Assembly: GCF_025698545.1 (NCBI RefSeq)
Contig: NC_068572.1
Span: forward strand, 2,108,001 to 2,172,000
Length of the DNA: 64,000 bases
Reading direction: 5' to 3'
Source of the DNA: Gossypium raimondii
Lineage: Eukaryota; Streptophyta; Magnoliopsida; Malvales; Malvaceae
Both the position numbers and the translations under genes were made by a program. Below, one piece after another: positions 23,723 through 41,204 of the stretch (positions are counted from its first letter, which is position 1; each line of letters starts with the position of its first letter). Below the pieces are notes generated by a model. That model was not told where the DNA came from, searched no databases, and saw only the letters and a list, made by a program, of their open reading frames with translations.

Positions 23723-23866
23723 GGGTGAGTTTAGATGGGCGATTGGGTGCGGTGCGATGCGGTGCGTTTAGCTTACTTTTTGTCTCACGCTACAGTATCC
23801 AATCTCACCGCCACCGCTGTTTTTACACTAACCGCAGGTAAACGCACCGCCTATCCAAACTCACCC
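23723..23866 (+). mobile_element. Small Tourist-like MITE, copy 1 (144 bp)
   Basis: It opens GGGTGAGTTTAGATGG and closes CTATCCAAACTCACCC, and TTA flanks both sides (23720-23722 and 23867-23869). The interior GTCTCACGCTACAGTATC and ACCGCCACCGCTGTTTTTAC is shared with copies at 40767, 44445 and 56064. Confidence 0.88.
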
Positions 23867-24427
23867 TTAATTTATTTGTTATATAAATTTTTTATCTTTT
23901 ATTATTCATTAATTTTCTACTTAAAATTTTAAGGTTGTTTCCTTACTTTGGTTAAATTTTAAATTTAAAATTGATTAATAAAAATATTAAAATTGGTTAA
24001 ATAATAATTTTATGTATTTTTAACATTATTCATGCTCTAGTTGGCGCGTAATGTCCCGATCAGTGTAATTAGAATTGGTCAGATCGAAACCGGTACAAAT
24101 CAAAGTTGATATCGATGCAGAAAAGAAAAGTAATTGTTTCAGCTTATTACTATAACGGTACCAACTGATATAATTGGAATCGATGCGAAATCAATTATAT
24201 TTACTTCTAGACTCTATAATAAAAGGACTTGTTAAGTAATTTCACCCTCTATAAATGGAGGTAAACAAGTGCCCAATTGATTTTGTAAGGTGATTTTTTT
24301 TTTCTTTTGATGCATAGACTGCAATGTACCAAGTGACGTGGCAATGACAATCTGTCTTATTGATAATGGTCAGCCATTAAAGTGGATTAAGATTAGTTTT
24401 TGAGTTTCACAAAGACACTTTAGTTTA
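23867..24427. other. Gene-free spacer
   Basis: AT-rich sequence with no recognisable feature. Confidence 0.5.
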
Positions 24428-24612
24428 GGGCAGAAGCGGAATTATTTTATTTATTTTTACGATGATAAAAATATAATTTTATTATTTTAATAATTTATAA
24501 AAATATTAAATTAAATTTTATTAATTTTTGAAAGGTTAAAGTACAATTTTATCATTATTAATTTAAAATTTTATAAACTATAAAAGAGTCTAAATAGAAA
24601 ATTACATTATGT
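24428..24612 (+). mobile_element. Decayed hAT-like MITE
   Basis: The core TTTTTACGATGATAAAAATA and the following AAAGTACAATTTTATC match 20577-20764. The ends (GGCAGAAGCGGAATT on the left) are degenerate and no target duplication is clear. Confidence 0.6.
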
Positions 24613-24729
24613 GTTATAACTAGACTAGTCAAGAGCTTACTCGACCCAACTCAGGTTTGGGTGTGAGTTTTTTCATCTTTGACTAGGTTTAATTCGGATG
24701 AATTTTATTATAAAAAATAAATAATAATA

Positions 24730-25239
24730 GAGTAAATTACATTTAGGGTCATAAAATTATTAGTAAGTTTACATTTTAGTTAGTCAATTTTAAAAAGTTA
24801 TAAAATAATTACTGAACTATTTGAAGGTTTTTATTTAAGTCACTAAATTATTCGAATGTTTTTTTTATTCAAGTCACTGAGCTTTTTTTTTTTGTAAAGT
24901 CTAGTTAGCTAGCTCCAAATGACGAATTGACATAGAACATACCTTAGATCCAAGATGATCTAACAACCAGTCTCTAAGATCAGAGAAAAAAATTATTTGG
25001 ATTTTAGTTTGTAGATTCATGATATACACAGTTGTTTCATGAAAAAAATAAACTGTGTAAAAGAAGGGAAAGAAGAGGTTTTGATTGATGCAAGTGGTGT
25101 TAACAGAAAATGCAATACAACAACGATTTTAATATTCTAATGATGTAAATAAAAAATTTCGATTAATCCAGTGACCTTCTTATAACTTTTTAAAACTAAA
25201 TGACCAGAAACGTGATTTTGTGCATGTATGATAAATTAC
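24730..25239 (+). mobile_element. ~500-bp inverted-repeat MITE, copy 2
   Basis: It opens AGTAAATTACATTTAGGGTC and shares the family interior (CCTTAGATCCAAGATGATCT, GTTGTTTCATGAAAAAAATA, then ACAACAACGATTTTAA) with copies at 26637, 47323 and 50193. The right arm is a diverged inverted copy of the left. Confidence 0.7.
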
Positions 25240-25269
25240 AAAAGAAATGATACGAAGCATGAATTATTG

Positions 25270-25408
25270 ATTTTTTTTTTGAATAATCTCAATATAGGGT
25301 TTGCCTAAAACTACCCATAAATATGAGGATAACGCGCTTCAACGTACTCGGACTCATGTTATCCTGCACCAGCAACAATACTCATACCAATTAAATTAAT
25401 ACTCGATC
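25270..25408 (-). mobile_element. tRNA-derived SINE copy D
   Basis: The minus-strand copy has the head motif GAGTCCGAGTACGTTGAAGC and body TTATCCTCATATTTATGGG; part of the 3' half is deleted. Confidence 0.65.
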
Positions 25409-26636
25409 TACATCAATCATTATTTTTTTAATATCTATTTATTCTTTTTGCATTTCGATGCTCTTAGATTTTTTTCCCAATAACATGTAAGAAAAGGTCC
25501 ATGAAATGCTATGCCTCGATTCGTAGAAGTGGGCCGACACTCTTATCCTGTCAGAGTTGGAAATATGAAGATCGAAGAAAATATCAAATATTTAATAATT
25601 AAATAATCAAACTATTCTTTCAACATTTACTTTTTAAATTTTTTTTCTTAATTTTTAATTATATAGATGAAATTATATAGATGAAGTTACCAATATTATT
25701 AGAACCGAATCAGATCAATCGATTGGATCAAGAATTGTTCAGGGTATCAATTCGAAAAGAGGTCTTGAAACGATTGATCAGGAAACCAGTATGGACCAGT
25801 TGAATTGAGCGATTGAACTAAATCTTTTTATTAATTTTTAATAATATTTCACTAACGAACTGATAACATAACCGATTTAACCACTAATCCGATCCGATTT
25901 AAAGGAAATCGGCCTTATTTTGAAATTGCAAATAAATATTTCATTTAAACCATTTAAAGGTAGAACTATCCCCGTGGCAGGTCCAGCCTATCCAGGTAAG
26001 ACCTTAAATTAAATTAATGGTTCATACGAGATTTTATGTTTTTAAAGAATAAATTAATTGCATAAGACATCCTCAACTTATGTTTTAGATTTTAATTTGA
26101 TCCTTAAACTTTAAAATATTTTAATTAAATATTTAAAATATTAATATTTTATCAATTAGGTCTTTATATTGACTTAATCATTATTAGCTTGAGCTTAAAA
26201 TGTGAACTCAAGTTTAATGTGAAACATATTTAACACACGAATCAAATGGTAAATACATGTGTACTTACTTTTATAGCTGGTTTTAAAGTTGTTCACCCGC
26301 AAAGTTTGAACAAGATTTTGTTTTTTTGAATCGACTTAGACCTGCTTTGAATTTGATTAAATGTATTTTTGAATTAAAATGTGAAACATATAAATACTAA
26401 TATAAAAAATATATTTTTTATTAATACTGTGAACGACGGAATGGGTTATGGGTCAAGCCAACTCGAGAACGAACCTAGACTTTAATTTTATTGGAATCGG
26501 GTCGTGGCCTAGCTTGGCTCGATCCAAGGAAAGCTCTAGATAGTTTGAATCCAGTAAGAAAAGAAATAAGCATCCTAAATATTATTAGTACAATTTATCT
26601 TTTTAACACGTCAAATTTAAGTTATTCGTTCGAAAA
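25409..26636. other. Gene-free spacer
   Basis: AT-rich sequence with a few short open frames. I could not bound any element or gene here. Confidence 0.5.
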
Positions 26637-27143
26637 GTACAAGCGCGTTTATATTTTGATAACTCAACTTCAAAAAACTACAAAATGATCATTGAACTAT
26701 TTGAGAGTTTTCATTTATTTCACTGAACTATTCGAAAATTTTTATTTAAATCATTAAACTATTAAGTTTTTTTTAAAGTTTGGCCAGTGAGCTCCAAATG
26801 GTGATTCGACAGTCGATACGGTGAATTAGTACCCATCGATGAGTAGAATTATATACCTTATATCCAAGTTGGTCTGAAATTTAGTGTCGAAAATAAAAAA
26901 AAAAAGTTATTTGGATTTTGGTTTGCAGATTTGTGCATTCAAACTTGTTTCATGAAAATAAAAAACTGAATTTTAGAAGAGAAGGAAAATGAAAGCTTTC
27001 GATTGGTGCAGACGGTACAAATAGAGAAGATCATACAACAATAATTTTAACAGCCCAGTGACTTAAATGAAGAATTTTCAAATAGTTTAGTGACCAAAAT
27101 ATAAACTTATTAATAGTTTAGTGACCTTAAGTGAAATTTACCC
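26637..27143 (+). mobile_element. ~500-bp inverted-repeat MITE, copy 3
   Basis: This is the same family as 24730 and 47323. The interior has GAGCTCCAAATGGTGATTCG and CAGTCGATACGGTGAATTAG, and the right end reads TTAATAGTTTAGTGACCTTA then AAATTTACCC. The extreme left end is degraded. It lies immediately upstream of the ZTL gene leader. Confidence 0.75.
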
Positions 27144-32176
<5,033 letters not shown>

Positions 32177-33772
32177 TAAAGTTACTGTCATGGCTGAAAG
32201 ATGAATCTGCAGATGCATATAATCCGTGTTTATAAACAAACGAGTCTCAGCTCAAAAAACGAGCGACTCAAAGTTGAGATTAAAATTCTGGGAAGGAACT
32301 GGATTGTTGAACATCATTGGAAAGTAACTATCCTGACAAAACATTCTTCTGGTCGTGAAGCATGTTCATGTACTGAGGTTGCTCCGGTCCGGCTGGCTGG
32401 CCCAGGACAGAACTCAGAAACGAGTTGGCTTGAAACATGTTTGGTTTTTTTGTAAGGTTTGGTATGAACCGTCTAACAATGCTGACAATGGTTTATTCTT
32501 GCTTCTTAGGATGCTAGTATTTGATACAGACAGACTGAAGACAAGCTAGGTTATTCATATATATATATATGCTACATATTATAGTATTTGTAGGCTCTGT
32601 AATTAAAAAAAAAAAAAGGATGTTGCATGTTTATAGTAACCTGTTGCTTTTTCTTTTTGGTCCAAGCCTGTTGCTTTAGTATTTTATTTTGTGAAACCAG
32701 CTTTGGTGGTGTCTTTTAAATTTGAAATTTGGTTTGATTTTAACCCAGACTCGATTTAAAATAAAATTAAAGTTTCTGTTTCATCTTCGTGTTTGTGTTT
32801 TATATCTGTTTTATTGTTTATATTTGAGGCTCATGTTGTATTTACGTTTTCTTTTACAAATTATGTGTTTTTGCGTCTTCTTTTAGAGATTGTAATGTCT
32901 TATTCTTGTATAAAATTTGAATTATTTATTTTATTTTGTTGATTTGATTTTTACATTATTTAAGTGTTAAAAGATATTTGAATTTGATAATAATTCGAGT
33001 TAATTTTGATTAAGGGTTTAATTATTTAAATTAAATTCATTTCGATTTCAAATTTTCAATTATTTATTTGAATCATTTCAGCCTTTTAAGTTTTGAATTT
33101 TACAAGTCCAAGGGTGAGTTTAACTTTTTTTTTTTTGTCATACATTACAGTATCATTATAATATCTAATTTTACCACCACTGCTATTTTTATAATAACCG
33201 TACTTTTCGAACACTTTTGGATATGGATTAAAATTATCACTTCTTAATTGGCTTTTTGTTTTGGGACCTGATTGGAACAGATTCATTTTATGTTAACTTT
33301 TCTAAAAAAAACAATTAATCGTCTCTTTTGGGAAAAGAGGAAAATTGACCTTTATTCAGATTATTATTGAGATAAATCAACATTTAATCCCTGAATTTGA
33401 TAAAAAATTCAATTTAGTCTTTAATCTTTTTTAATCCACATTAACTTTTAAATTTCACATTTTTTCTTCAATTTTAATCCATGTTAGGGACTGGTATGAA
33501 TAATAAAAAGTATCATATAATCACAAACCAAAATTTAAAAAATATCAAGTCTAAAACTACAACATTCAAGTCCCTAAATTATTCTTTAGATTGATTATTT
33601 TTCTGAATAATAAATATAGTATTTAAAAAAAGGCATAAAAGTACAATGAATGACAGAGAGACTAAAGACAAACAGCATCCATCTTCTCCCCCATTTGGGT
33701 TTCGTGACACTGACACTCTGCTTCTAAGCTTTAGTTTTTCTCTTTTTTCTCTCAATACTGTTTCACTAAAAA
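32177..33772. other. ZTL 3' flank and intergenic spacer
   Basis: The first ~400 bp are probably ZTL 3' UTR. At about 33112-33225 a decayed relative of the small Tourist-like MITE is visible (GGGTGAGTTT, then TACAGTATC, then CCACCACTGCTATTTTTATA). The last ~150 bp are CT-rich leader of the next gene. Confidence 0.5.
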
Positions 33773-35359
33773 ATGCCAATCAAAAAAGATCCTTCGATTC
33801 CACCGCCGATGATCAGCAAGATCGGCCCTTACACCGTCTTCGTTACCCCTCCGTCAACCCCTTCTCCAACTGACCCTCCTGTTTTTCACTCTCCCAAGAA
33901 GGCGGCGCCGCCTTCTCCTTCTCCTTATCCTTCTGCTCCGCCGCCTGTCCAGCCACCTCCCCAACAGTTCGACAAGTCTTTCCTTACTTCCCAATCCCTT
34001 TCCGATGGTTCATTTTTGGGTTTCTTCAAAAACGCTGCCTTCAAACTCCAAAACGGTATCTCTACTGTTTCTTTCCTCTCTTTTTTTTGGTTCAATTATG
34101 GGTTTAAATCATAAACAATTCATTTTTTTCTCCTTTGCTAATGTTTTTGTTTGTTTGTTTGTAGCTCATTCAAGCTTGGATGACCATTTAGCTCGTTGGT
34201 TCGGCTTAAATCAGTCCAAGTATCAATGGGCATTGGACGATTATTATGAGAGCAAGGGATTGGTAAGTGTTTATAAATTATTCCTTTTGTTGTTGCATTT
34301 TCTCGGGAAATTTTTTTTTGTTTTTTCCAGGTCATGGCTTTGGTATATTTATAATTTTAGTCCTTGTACTATGTTGAAATTTAGGATTTAACTCCTCTAC
34401 TTTAATGCGACATTTACTTTTATATTGCTATTAGGACTATTAGTAGAATTTTAGAAACAGTTTTAAGCATTTCAACATATCAATTTATTACTGATAGAAT
34501 ATGATTAATTGGATTTTCACATGGCCTAACTGTGTGATTAATTTGAACCTACTAATAATATTATATTATAAAAGTAGTGGACCAAATCATGATACATTAA
34601 AGTATTTGGATTAAATCTCTAATTTCATCATAGTAAAGGGACTAGAACCAACTTTTAAGCTCCTTTAAGTTTGGTAGTTTGGTGAAATGAAATCAAAGTA
34701 TTTCTTAAGGTACTTTGTGAAGTAGCTTATAAGCAATTTGTTTCTGTTGTTATAAACAATGGTATGTATTGTATTATAATAGAGATATAACAAAAAAGAA
34801 AAAGGGTCTAATTATGGTTTTAGTTCCCATACTATATTGAAATTTGTGATTCAATCCTTTATTTTAATTTGGCATAATTTGATCTACTTTTGTAATATTA
34901 CTAGTAGGTCCAAATTGATAACACTGTCAACTGTTGAAGTGGATTTACATGAATTTGTTAACAATATAAACATTGTTATGAATTAACAGTTAATATCGTT
35001 AGCACTTTAACGGTATTTTCAGTTTGAGGATCACATTAAAGTAGAGGGACTAAAGCTATAATTAGACCTAACAACTATATATAGTTTGCAATGCTTTTAC
35101 ATTATCAACTTAATGTCTATAGGTTCATTAAGCCTATTACAGTGCATTGCTTTTAGTTATATCACAGACACAGCACGAAAGTAACATCGATGTGCCAATG
35201 CAAGAAAAGCTGTTCGTATTATCATTTTCGCTATGTTAAGTTCACTTAGTTACTCAATACTTAGCATATCGACATCATTTAACGTCTTAAATCGTTTTAT
35301 TGCAGGAAAAGGAAGGTGTAAAAGTGAAAGAAATATCTAGCAAAATACAGAGTGTGTAG
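33773..35359 (+). CDS. Conserved plant protein with proline-rich N-terminal half, 144 aa
   Basis: Three exons, 33773-34055, 34165-34262 and 35306-35359, have GT-AG introns and consistent phases. The protein has a conserved-looking start (ISKIGPYTVFVTPPSTPSP), a Pro/Ser-rich stretch (about 28-68), then a compact part with SFLGFFKNAAFKLQN and DDHLARWFGLNQSKYQWALD, ending in a short charged tail. There is no signal peptide or membrane segment. I recall small plant-specific proteins with this layout but no assigned function. Intron 2 (34263-35305) carries two inverted-repeat MITEs. The downstream region has a possible 3'-UTR intron (GTAATG near 35379 to CAG near 35466). The exon structure is inferred from splice motifs only. 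Confidence 0.75.
34350..34650. mobile_element. Inverted-repeat MITE in intron 2 of the 144-aa gene
   Basis: The left arm (TTTTAGTCCTTGTACTATG, then GGATTTAA..CTACTTTAATG) matches the reverse complement of the right arm (CATTAAAGTATTTGGATTAA, then CATAGTAAAGGGACTAGAA). Arms are about 60-70 bp. It is non-coding. Confidence 0.7.
34803..35069. mobile_element. Second inverted-repeat MITE in the same intron
   Basis: It opens AGGGTCTAATTATGGTTTTA and closes TATAATTAGACCT, inverted over about 45 bp with the TAGTTCCCATACTAT / GGGACTAAAG motif. It is related to, but distinct from, the element at 34350. Confidence 0.7.
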
Positions 35360-36344
35360 CATACTTCTTGTCCCCGGTAATGAAGACCCTGAACCGTCCT
35401 GCCTTTTACATTTTCTAATGTTATCCTTTCTCGAGGTTATATCGTGGATTTTGCTGTTTCTGCAGAACTTGCACTGAGTAAGGGTGGTGGTTGTTTGTGG
35501 TCGAAAGATGTCCAGGTTCAAAAAGGGAACTTCGTTTGATGTCTCGGGATCGGATCAGGATTGTATGTGCTTATGTTCTTCCTTATACTATAGTAGCTAA
35601 CTGAGCTTGTTTGTATATTGGGGTTACCAAGTTAATCTCTCTAGCATTTGAGATTTGCTATAAACTGTGGACATGTTCTTCTATCTGTTGTCATGTTATT
35701 AAAATGCATCATTTTGTTGCTTAAGTTTCTCATTCATATGTATATGCATACAGGCAATTGAGATGATGATCTTATTTTACGTTATTTCGGACCGGTTTAA
35801 AGAGATAATTGAGAACTAGACCGGGAATTCTGATCTAAACTCAAAAATTCGACTCGATTAATTTGAATCTAAAAATACAAGAAAATTGAATGATTATTTT
35901 GTAACTTTTCCTAACTGAGTAATAGTTGAGTGGTAATTTTGTAAAAAAAAAAAAATCATAATCGAGTGACCTCTTCAAAAGTTTAATCAAACCAATTGAA
36001 CTGAAAACAGAAAATCAGTTCATCCAATAGAACCATAAAAACCGGTTTAAATTTATTTATTTTTTACTATAAAAAATTGAATATGTTAAAATTTTTGCAA
36101 CTCAATTAACATGAAATGTAAATACCATTAGAAAATAACTTTAAAAACCTGGGTGAATGAACCAACAGTGTTTTTGTAAAAAGATAAAAAGACGATTCTG
36201 GCAATTCTGACATGATCATAACAATGACAAAAGCAACTAAATCCAGAATGTTGTGGGTCTAAAGAATTATTGCCGAACACCGACTTTAATCCGGTTTTGC
36301 ACTCGGAAACATGTAGCTCACTACTCGGCAACAGTCCGTTCATG
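35360..36344. other. Convergent 3' flanks between the 144-aa gene and VIL2
   Basis: The left part is probably 3' UTR of the plus-strand gene and the right ~200 bp 3' UTR of the minus-strand VIL2 gene. The middle (about 35760-36100) is AT-rich with ACCGGTTTAAA motifs and nothing codable. Confidence 0.5.
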
Positions 36345-39300
36345 TCAATGCCAAAGCTTCATGCAAAAGCCAGCCGGTACGACGGATGATCCTTTGCTGG
36401 AGATACAATCGGAGAATGTGTCCACGAGCTGCTCCGCAAGAGATGCTGGATCGGAAATGAAGATATCAACGAATACTTTCACGATCCTTACTTCTTGCGG
36501 GGTTGCTCTTAAGCTGTACCAGGTGAGGAATTTCTGTCTGAAGTTCTTTTCGATATGTCCTTTGCATTCTAACCATCTGATTACCTTCACGTAATGCTCG
36601 AAATCCGTATCTGAGAGACCGTTTTCCATGCATTCCTCGTCTTGTCGTTCTCCGGTTTTCTTCTTTGAAGTGCTTCCGTCTTGAGGGTCTTCTCCTTTCC
36701 CTGTCCCATTCTCGGCTTCCTTGTTGCTAGACTTCAATCTTCCACTTCTTCCTTGTATGTTTTTTATTATTTCCATCCTGCAGGGAGTGATTGGTAACCC
36801 AGCTTCGGAACAACCGACAAATGGTAAATGCTCGGTATCAGTCTCAACCAGGGTGTCAGAGCCATTATCGGTGCTTGTCTCCTCAGTAATTCGGTCCTCA
36901 GATGTGGGATTTTTCTCAACAATTAATGCGTCGGAATCAAGAATCGGACCAACCATCTCCATTGCACGTTCCTCACCTAACATAGGAACTTCTTCCGGAA
37001 TTCCATCTTCACCAAGGACAGTGCAGTTGATAGTACCTTTCGATAAACTCGTGGAAACAATTTTATCTGTGCCCTTGCAATACGTAATGTAATTGTCTGC
37101 CCGGTCGTCATTCTGATCACTGTACGGAGTAATGTTATTAGTTTCGTCCTCCACTGAAGAAGGATTTGAAAGGCTGCTACAGTTGGTTGCCGGGCTTTGG
37201 CTTCTCTCCATCATCGGGCAGCCCGGGCCTTCATCAACACTACAGCTTGTTGAAATCGGAACTTCCCACGGGCCGAACTCTCTTGTACCATCAAATGACA
37301 CGATTTTGAAATGATATTCCGTAGCTGGAGTTAGCCCTGTGACAACAAACCTGGTCTTCGGCACAAACATGATACAAGTCGATTTAGCAGGGTAATCCCG
37401 ATCATGAGCCTTGCGATGCCATAAGGTGTAAGCGATAATAGTGCTCACTAAAGGTCCTTCGGTACCCACAATCACAGTAACAGAAGTCGGACGAATATCT
37501 TCAAAACGTACTATTGCTGGTGAAGTCAAACATGAACCTGCTGAAAATGTCAGACGAGTTTATACACAAAAACGTGTTTAACTAAGAGTTCTACAAACTA
37601 AATATTACCTGGTATCGAATGTGAGATAGTATCGAAACGCATTTTGTCAAGTGATTCCACAGCTAAAGAACATAGTTTTTGAACTTCAGGTCCCGAAGAA
37701 AGCCTATTGACTATACCCCTACCTATCTTAACGGGCAAACCAGTTAATGGACCAACCTCAGCTTCAAGCAACTTCACAGCTTCATCAACAATCTCAGAAA
37801 TCTTACGATATTTTTCAGTCCTATTAAGAAGTTTCTGGCCTAAAGAAACGCGATAACAGAGAATGTCGACCCTCCTTGTATCTTTTGCAGCCATAAGTTG
37901 TTTTCTCAAGCACCTAAATTAATAAACAAGACATTAATAGTAAACAAAAACGTAATTATAGGTGGTTTGTCTATAGTAATTACCCAAGCAAATCATTTAC
38001 TTTCCCACATGCTACACAATAAAAGCTCCCATCAAGAACGGCATGTTGTTTATCTTTACCAATACCGGACTTTTCATGTTTTAAAGCACACTCGAGATGA
38101 CACGACATGCCACAAGAGTTTCCCAGGAAAGGAGGCTCCGAACTACAAATTAACCATAGACTAGGATCCTTATTGTCATCGAACTTATAACAGATGCAGC
38201 ACGAACACCTCTTGCAAAATGTATCGTCTTGTCTCAAGGTAGCTTTGCAAGCCGAGTTTTTGCAATAAATAGCATTAATCATGTCATTGCCGCCATTACG
38301 GATTACAGGATCATTCACTGGAATAGGAAGTCGAGAAGGATAATCGGCTTTCCTTTGCCTTTTGGATAATCTCGAGCCACTTGATAGGGATGAATGTGAT
38401 TCGGGATCCGTCACACCTTCATGATCCCCTGAATTCTTTTCGGCTACAATTTTCAACAAGTTTTCAATAATTTTAAGCTTAGTCAAACCGGTATATTTCC
38501 TTTCCTTCCCCATCTCGGCACATAGGACTTGTAAAATCTCTTGGCGGCTCCATGATTGTAGCATTTCAGAGGCTCTACTTGTCCTCTTTGATAATTCATA
38601 TACGAGTTCTCGCTTTTCATCCATGCTCAATTTACTACATTTTGATGGATCGAGCGCAACTCCTAAAGCCAACGGAAAAACATAAAATTGCGAGTTAACA
38701 AGAGTTAGCACAAGAAAGTCCGAAAGGGACAAAAGATCCTAATACTAATATCAACTCGACAAAATGTCAGAAAAATACAAGAAATTTGTCATCCACTTCA
38801 CACAAAACAACGGCAATACTGACAAGATTACCAAATTTAGAACAAGAAAAAAAAAATCAACAAGAACTCGAGAATTGCCGATACGTAGTCAGTGTTATCA
38901 ACCAATTATGGAAGTCATTCAGGAAGGTCGAATGATCTATATTAATCGAAGTAAATTCCGATCCACTCTGTTCTAAAACAGGAAAACTCATAATTGACTT
39001 GCATTAGAAAAAGTACATTCCGAACTATACCGAACACCGTGGATTACTAACATCACAATTCAAGGAAGGGATTGAACACAATGCTATTTGACCTTTTACA
39101 ACCTATTGCCATTCACTTTTGTCTATATATATATATACACACGGACACAAGTACGGGGACATGCCTTGGAGAGGATATATATATATATACAGATACATAT
39201 ACATACACACACATAAGTGTGAACGAACATGAGTATAAAGACGTGACTCTCCAGGGGAAAAAATCAAACATACTCATGTCCAACACATAGCTGTATTCCA

Positions 39301-39821
39301 ACATAAACCGAAGGCCAAGTATACATCAATATAATGCAATGAATGAAAGTAAATGAACAGTCAAATTCATCCACCAGTTGACCAAAGTGAATTAGTAAGA
39401 AACTAATGTATCAAATATGATGAAGAAATGTAAAAAAAGACAATATGGTACCAAATATCCACAAAGGAAATTTTTTTTTTAAAAAAGCATCTTTTAGCTG
39501 AAAACTAAGTTTAAAGAGAAAATCTTTACTGAAGTGAAAATAAAAATTAAAAAATTAAAAATAAAAACTGAAACAATTTGACCAGCATGCAAAAGATCTA
39601 ACCTTTAAGACCTTAAATAAACTATAAATGAGAAACCAAAAAAAATTCATATCCCAGATTACATATCACTAAGAAAATCCAAAGAAGGAAAAAAAATTAC
39701 ATTCGAAAGAGGAATCCTTAGAAATAATAGCTAAAGCAATAAGAAAGCACTAAAACCCAGATTACATATCACTCAAAAAAAAAACCCCAAATTTTTCTTT
39801 ACCTTCAAAAGAGGAATCCAT
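36345..39821 (-). CDS. VIL2: VIN3-like protein 2 (VEL family PHD-finger), 732 aa
   Basis: VEL proteins bind Polycomb complex PRC2 and help silence FLC-type and other flowering genes. Exons (minus): 39821-39803, 38662-37984, 37913-37609 and 37540 (or 37537)-36345; all junctions are GT-AG and in phase. The start MDSSFEG and the end [11 protein letters not shown] match VIL2/VEL1. In order: conserved helical region (12-82, with [20 protein letters not shown]), basic NLS-like KRQRK near 107, a Cys-rich PHD finger (140-226, [21 protein letters not shown]), an associated helical region (about 234-334), a fibronectin type III domain (about 342-435), a long acidic low-complexity linker, and the VEL/VID oligomerisation domain (about 649-732). 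The exon 4 acceptor is a NAGNAG tandem, so 731- and 732-residue forms are possible. It is probably nuclear. Confidence 0.95.
38663..39802 (-). other. First intron of VIL2 (1140 bp)
   Basis: It separates the 19-nt coding part of exon 1 from exon 2. It contains dinucleotide tracts (TA/CA) at 39122-39216 and is otherwise AT-rich. Confidence 0.85.
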
Positions 39822-40085
39822 GGCAATAGGAAAGCACTCAACACAAAACCCACATTACAATCAAAACCCCAAATTTTCTAAGCCTGAAACCACAACAAAA
39901 AAGGAACTTTCAATTAAAAAAAAACACCACTACAATTAGAACAAAGAAATAGTAGTGAAAATAAAATAAAGAAATCAATAAATATTTCCACCAAGAAAAG
40001 AGGCTTGAAATTCAGCCACACCAAAAAAGAATCCATGACTGAAAGTTTTGGGGTTGGTTGAGTGTTTAAAAGCCTCTCTTTTCTT
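39822..40085 (-). promoter_or_regulatory. 5' leader and proximal promoter of VIL2
   Basis: This is the minus-strand sequence upstream of the start codon, with pyrimidine-rich leader-like tracts on that strand. No TATA box could be assigned with confidence. Confidence 0.35.
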
Positions 40086-40518
40086 TTTTTTATCTATTCC
40101 TTCACCCTTTCTTTTTCTACTTATTAATATAATTATTTTTCTGCAAAAAAATGGAAACAGATAATATTTTATATTATACTATTAAATGGGTCCTAGCTTT
40201 TTGTTGTGGGTTTTATATTTTAGTGTGTTTTTTTAAAATTTCATGGGAGATTCGAGGAGGAGAAGACGTGTTATTATTTCGAGTTGGTGTTTGATGTCTT
40301 TAAAATAAAATTTTTAATTTCGAGTTTTGTGGAATAATTTTGCCTTTGTTTAAAATTCAAGTCAGGTAGTCAAAATTTTAAGTAATTATCAAATATAAAT
40401 TTTTAAAAAAATAAGATTATGGCATAGAAAAAAATAATTAATGAATAATTTATTTATTTAAAAATTACCTAAAAATCAAGTGATATTTTGATTATAGTGA
40501 TAAAATTATTTATTTATC
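40086..40518. other. Gene-free AT-rich spacer
   Basis: No recognisable feature. Confidence 0.5.
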
Positions 40519-40696
40519 ATGCGCGGTGTTGGTGATTAGCATCAACATTGTCAATATATAAATACGTGGGTTCAAGTGCATTGAAACGCATTATCTTTTT
40601 ATTTATGGGTTGAAGAGAGACTATGAGTAATTTTAGGTATTGTACTAAAAATATATATATATGATCAGAACTTATAATGAAATTGTTCAAAAAGAG
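40519..40696 (+). mobile_element. tRNA-derived SINE copy E
   Basis: The head carries TGGTGATTAGCATCAACATT and GGGTTCAAGTGCATTGAAAC, the body CGCATTATCTTTTTATTTAT, and the 3' end AACTTATAATGAAATTGTTC plus an A-run. It appears full length with an (AT)n expansion inside. Confidence 0.7.
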
Positions 40697-40766
40697 AAAA
40701 AAAATCATTGTAAAAATATAACTTAATAAAAAAAATCATTGTACAAATATAACTTAATTTATATAT

Positions 40767-40885
40767 GGGTGGTGGGGTACGTTGTAGTACGTTTAGTTTA
40801 CTTTTTGTCTCACGCTACAGTATCTGATCTCACCGCCAACGTTGTTTTTTACACTAACCGCAAATAAACACATCCAAACCCACCC
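40767..40885 (+). mobile_element. Small Tourist-like MITE, copy 2
   Basis: It opens GGGTGGTGGGGTACG and closes CATCCAAACCCACCC. The interior TTGTCTCACGCTACAGTATC is nearly identical to the copy at 23723. Target duplication is unclear here. Confidence 0.75.
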
Positions 40886-41204
40886 AAAATAAACTAAAAA
40901 TTCCATCACACGTGTATGCGTGTGGAATCCACGAATATAGAATACAAATGTGTATTTAAAATAACATATAATAAATAATGAAATGTATGGCTTTGAACTA
41001 ATTAATAAAATAACACATGAAATTTGTACGATATTAAAATTAAAAAATATATATTAAATTATTTATGAATCGATGTCGAATTAACTTGTAACACCAACTC
41101 AATCAAATATATTATTAATATTATAAATCCTATACGCGTGTGAAAATCATAAACTTTGAATACAAATGTGTGTTTAAAAATAACAAACAATAAATAACTA
41201 TCAA
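40886..41204. other. Gene-free spacer leading into a degenerate array
   Basis: It contains an isolated block at 41060-41130 (ATCGATGTCGAATTAACTT, then ACACCAACTCAATCAAATA) related to the repeat unit of the array at 41500-42880. Confidence 0.5.

Noticed and set aside
36721-37314. Plus-strand open frames over VIL2
   Set aside because: They are antisense shadows of the VIL2 last exon and have no independent features.
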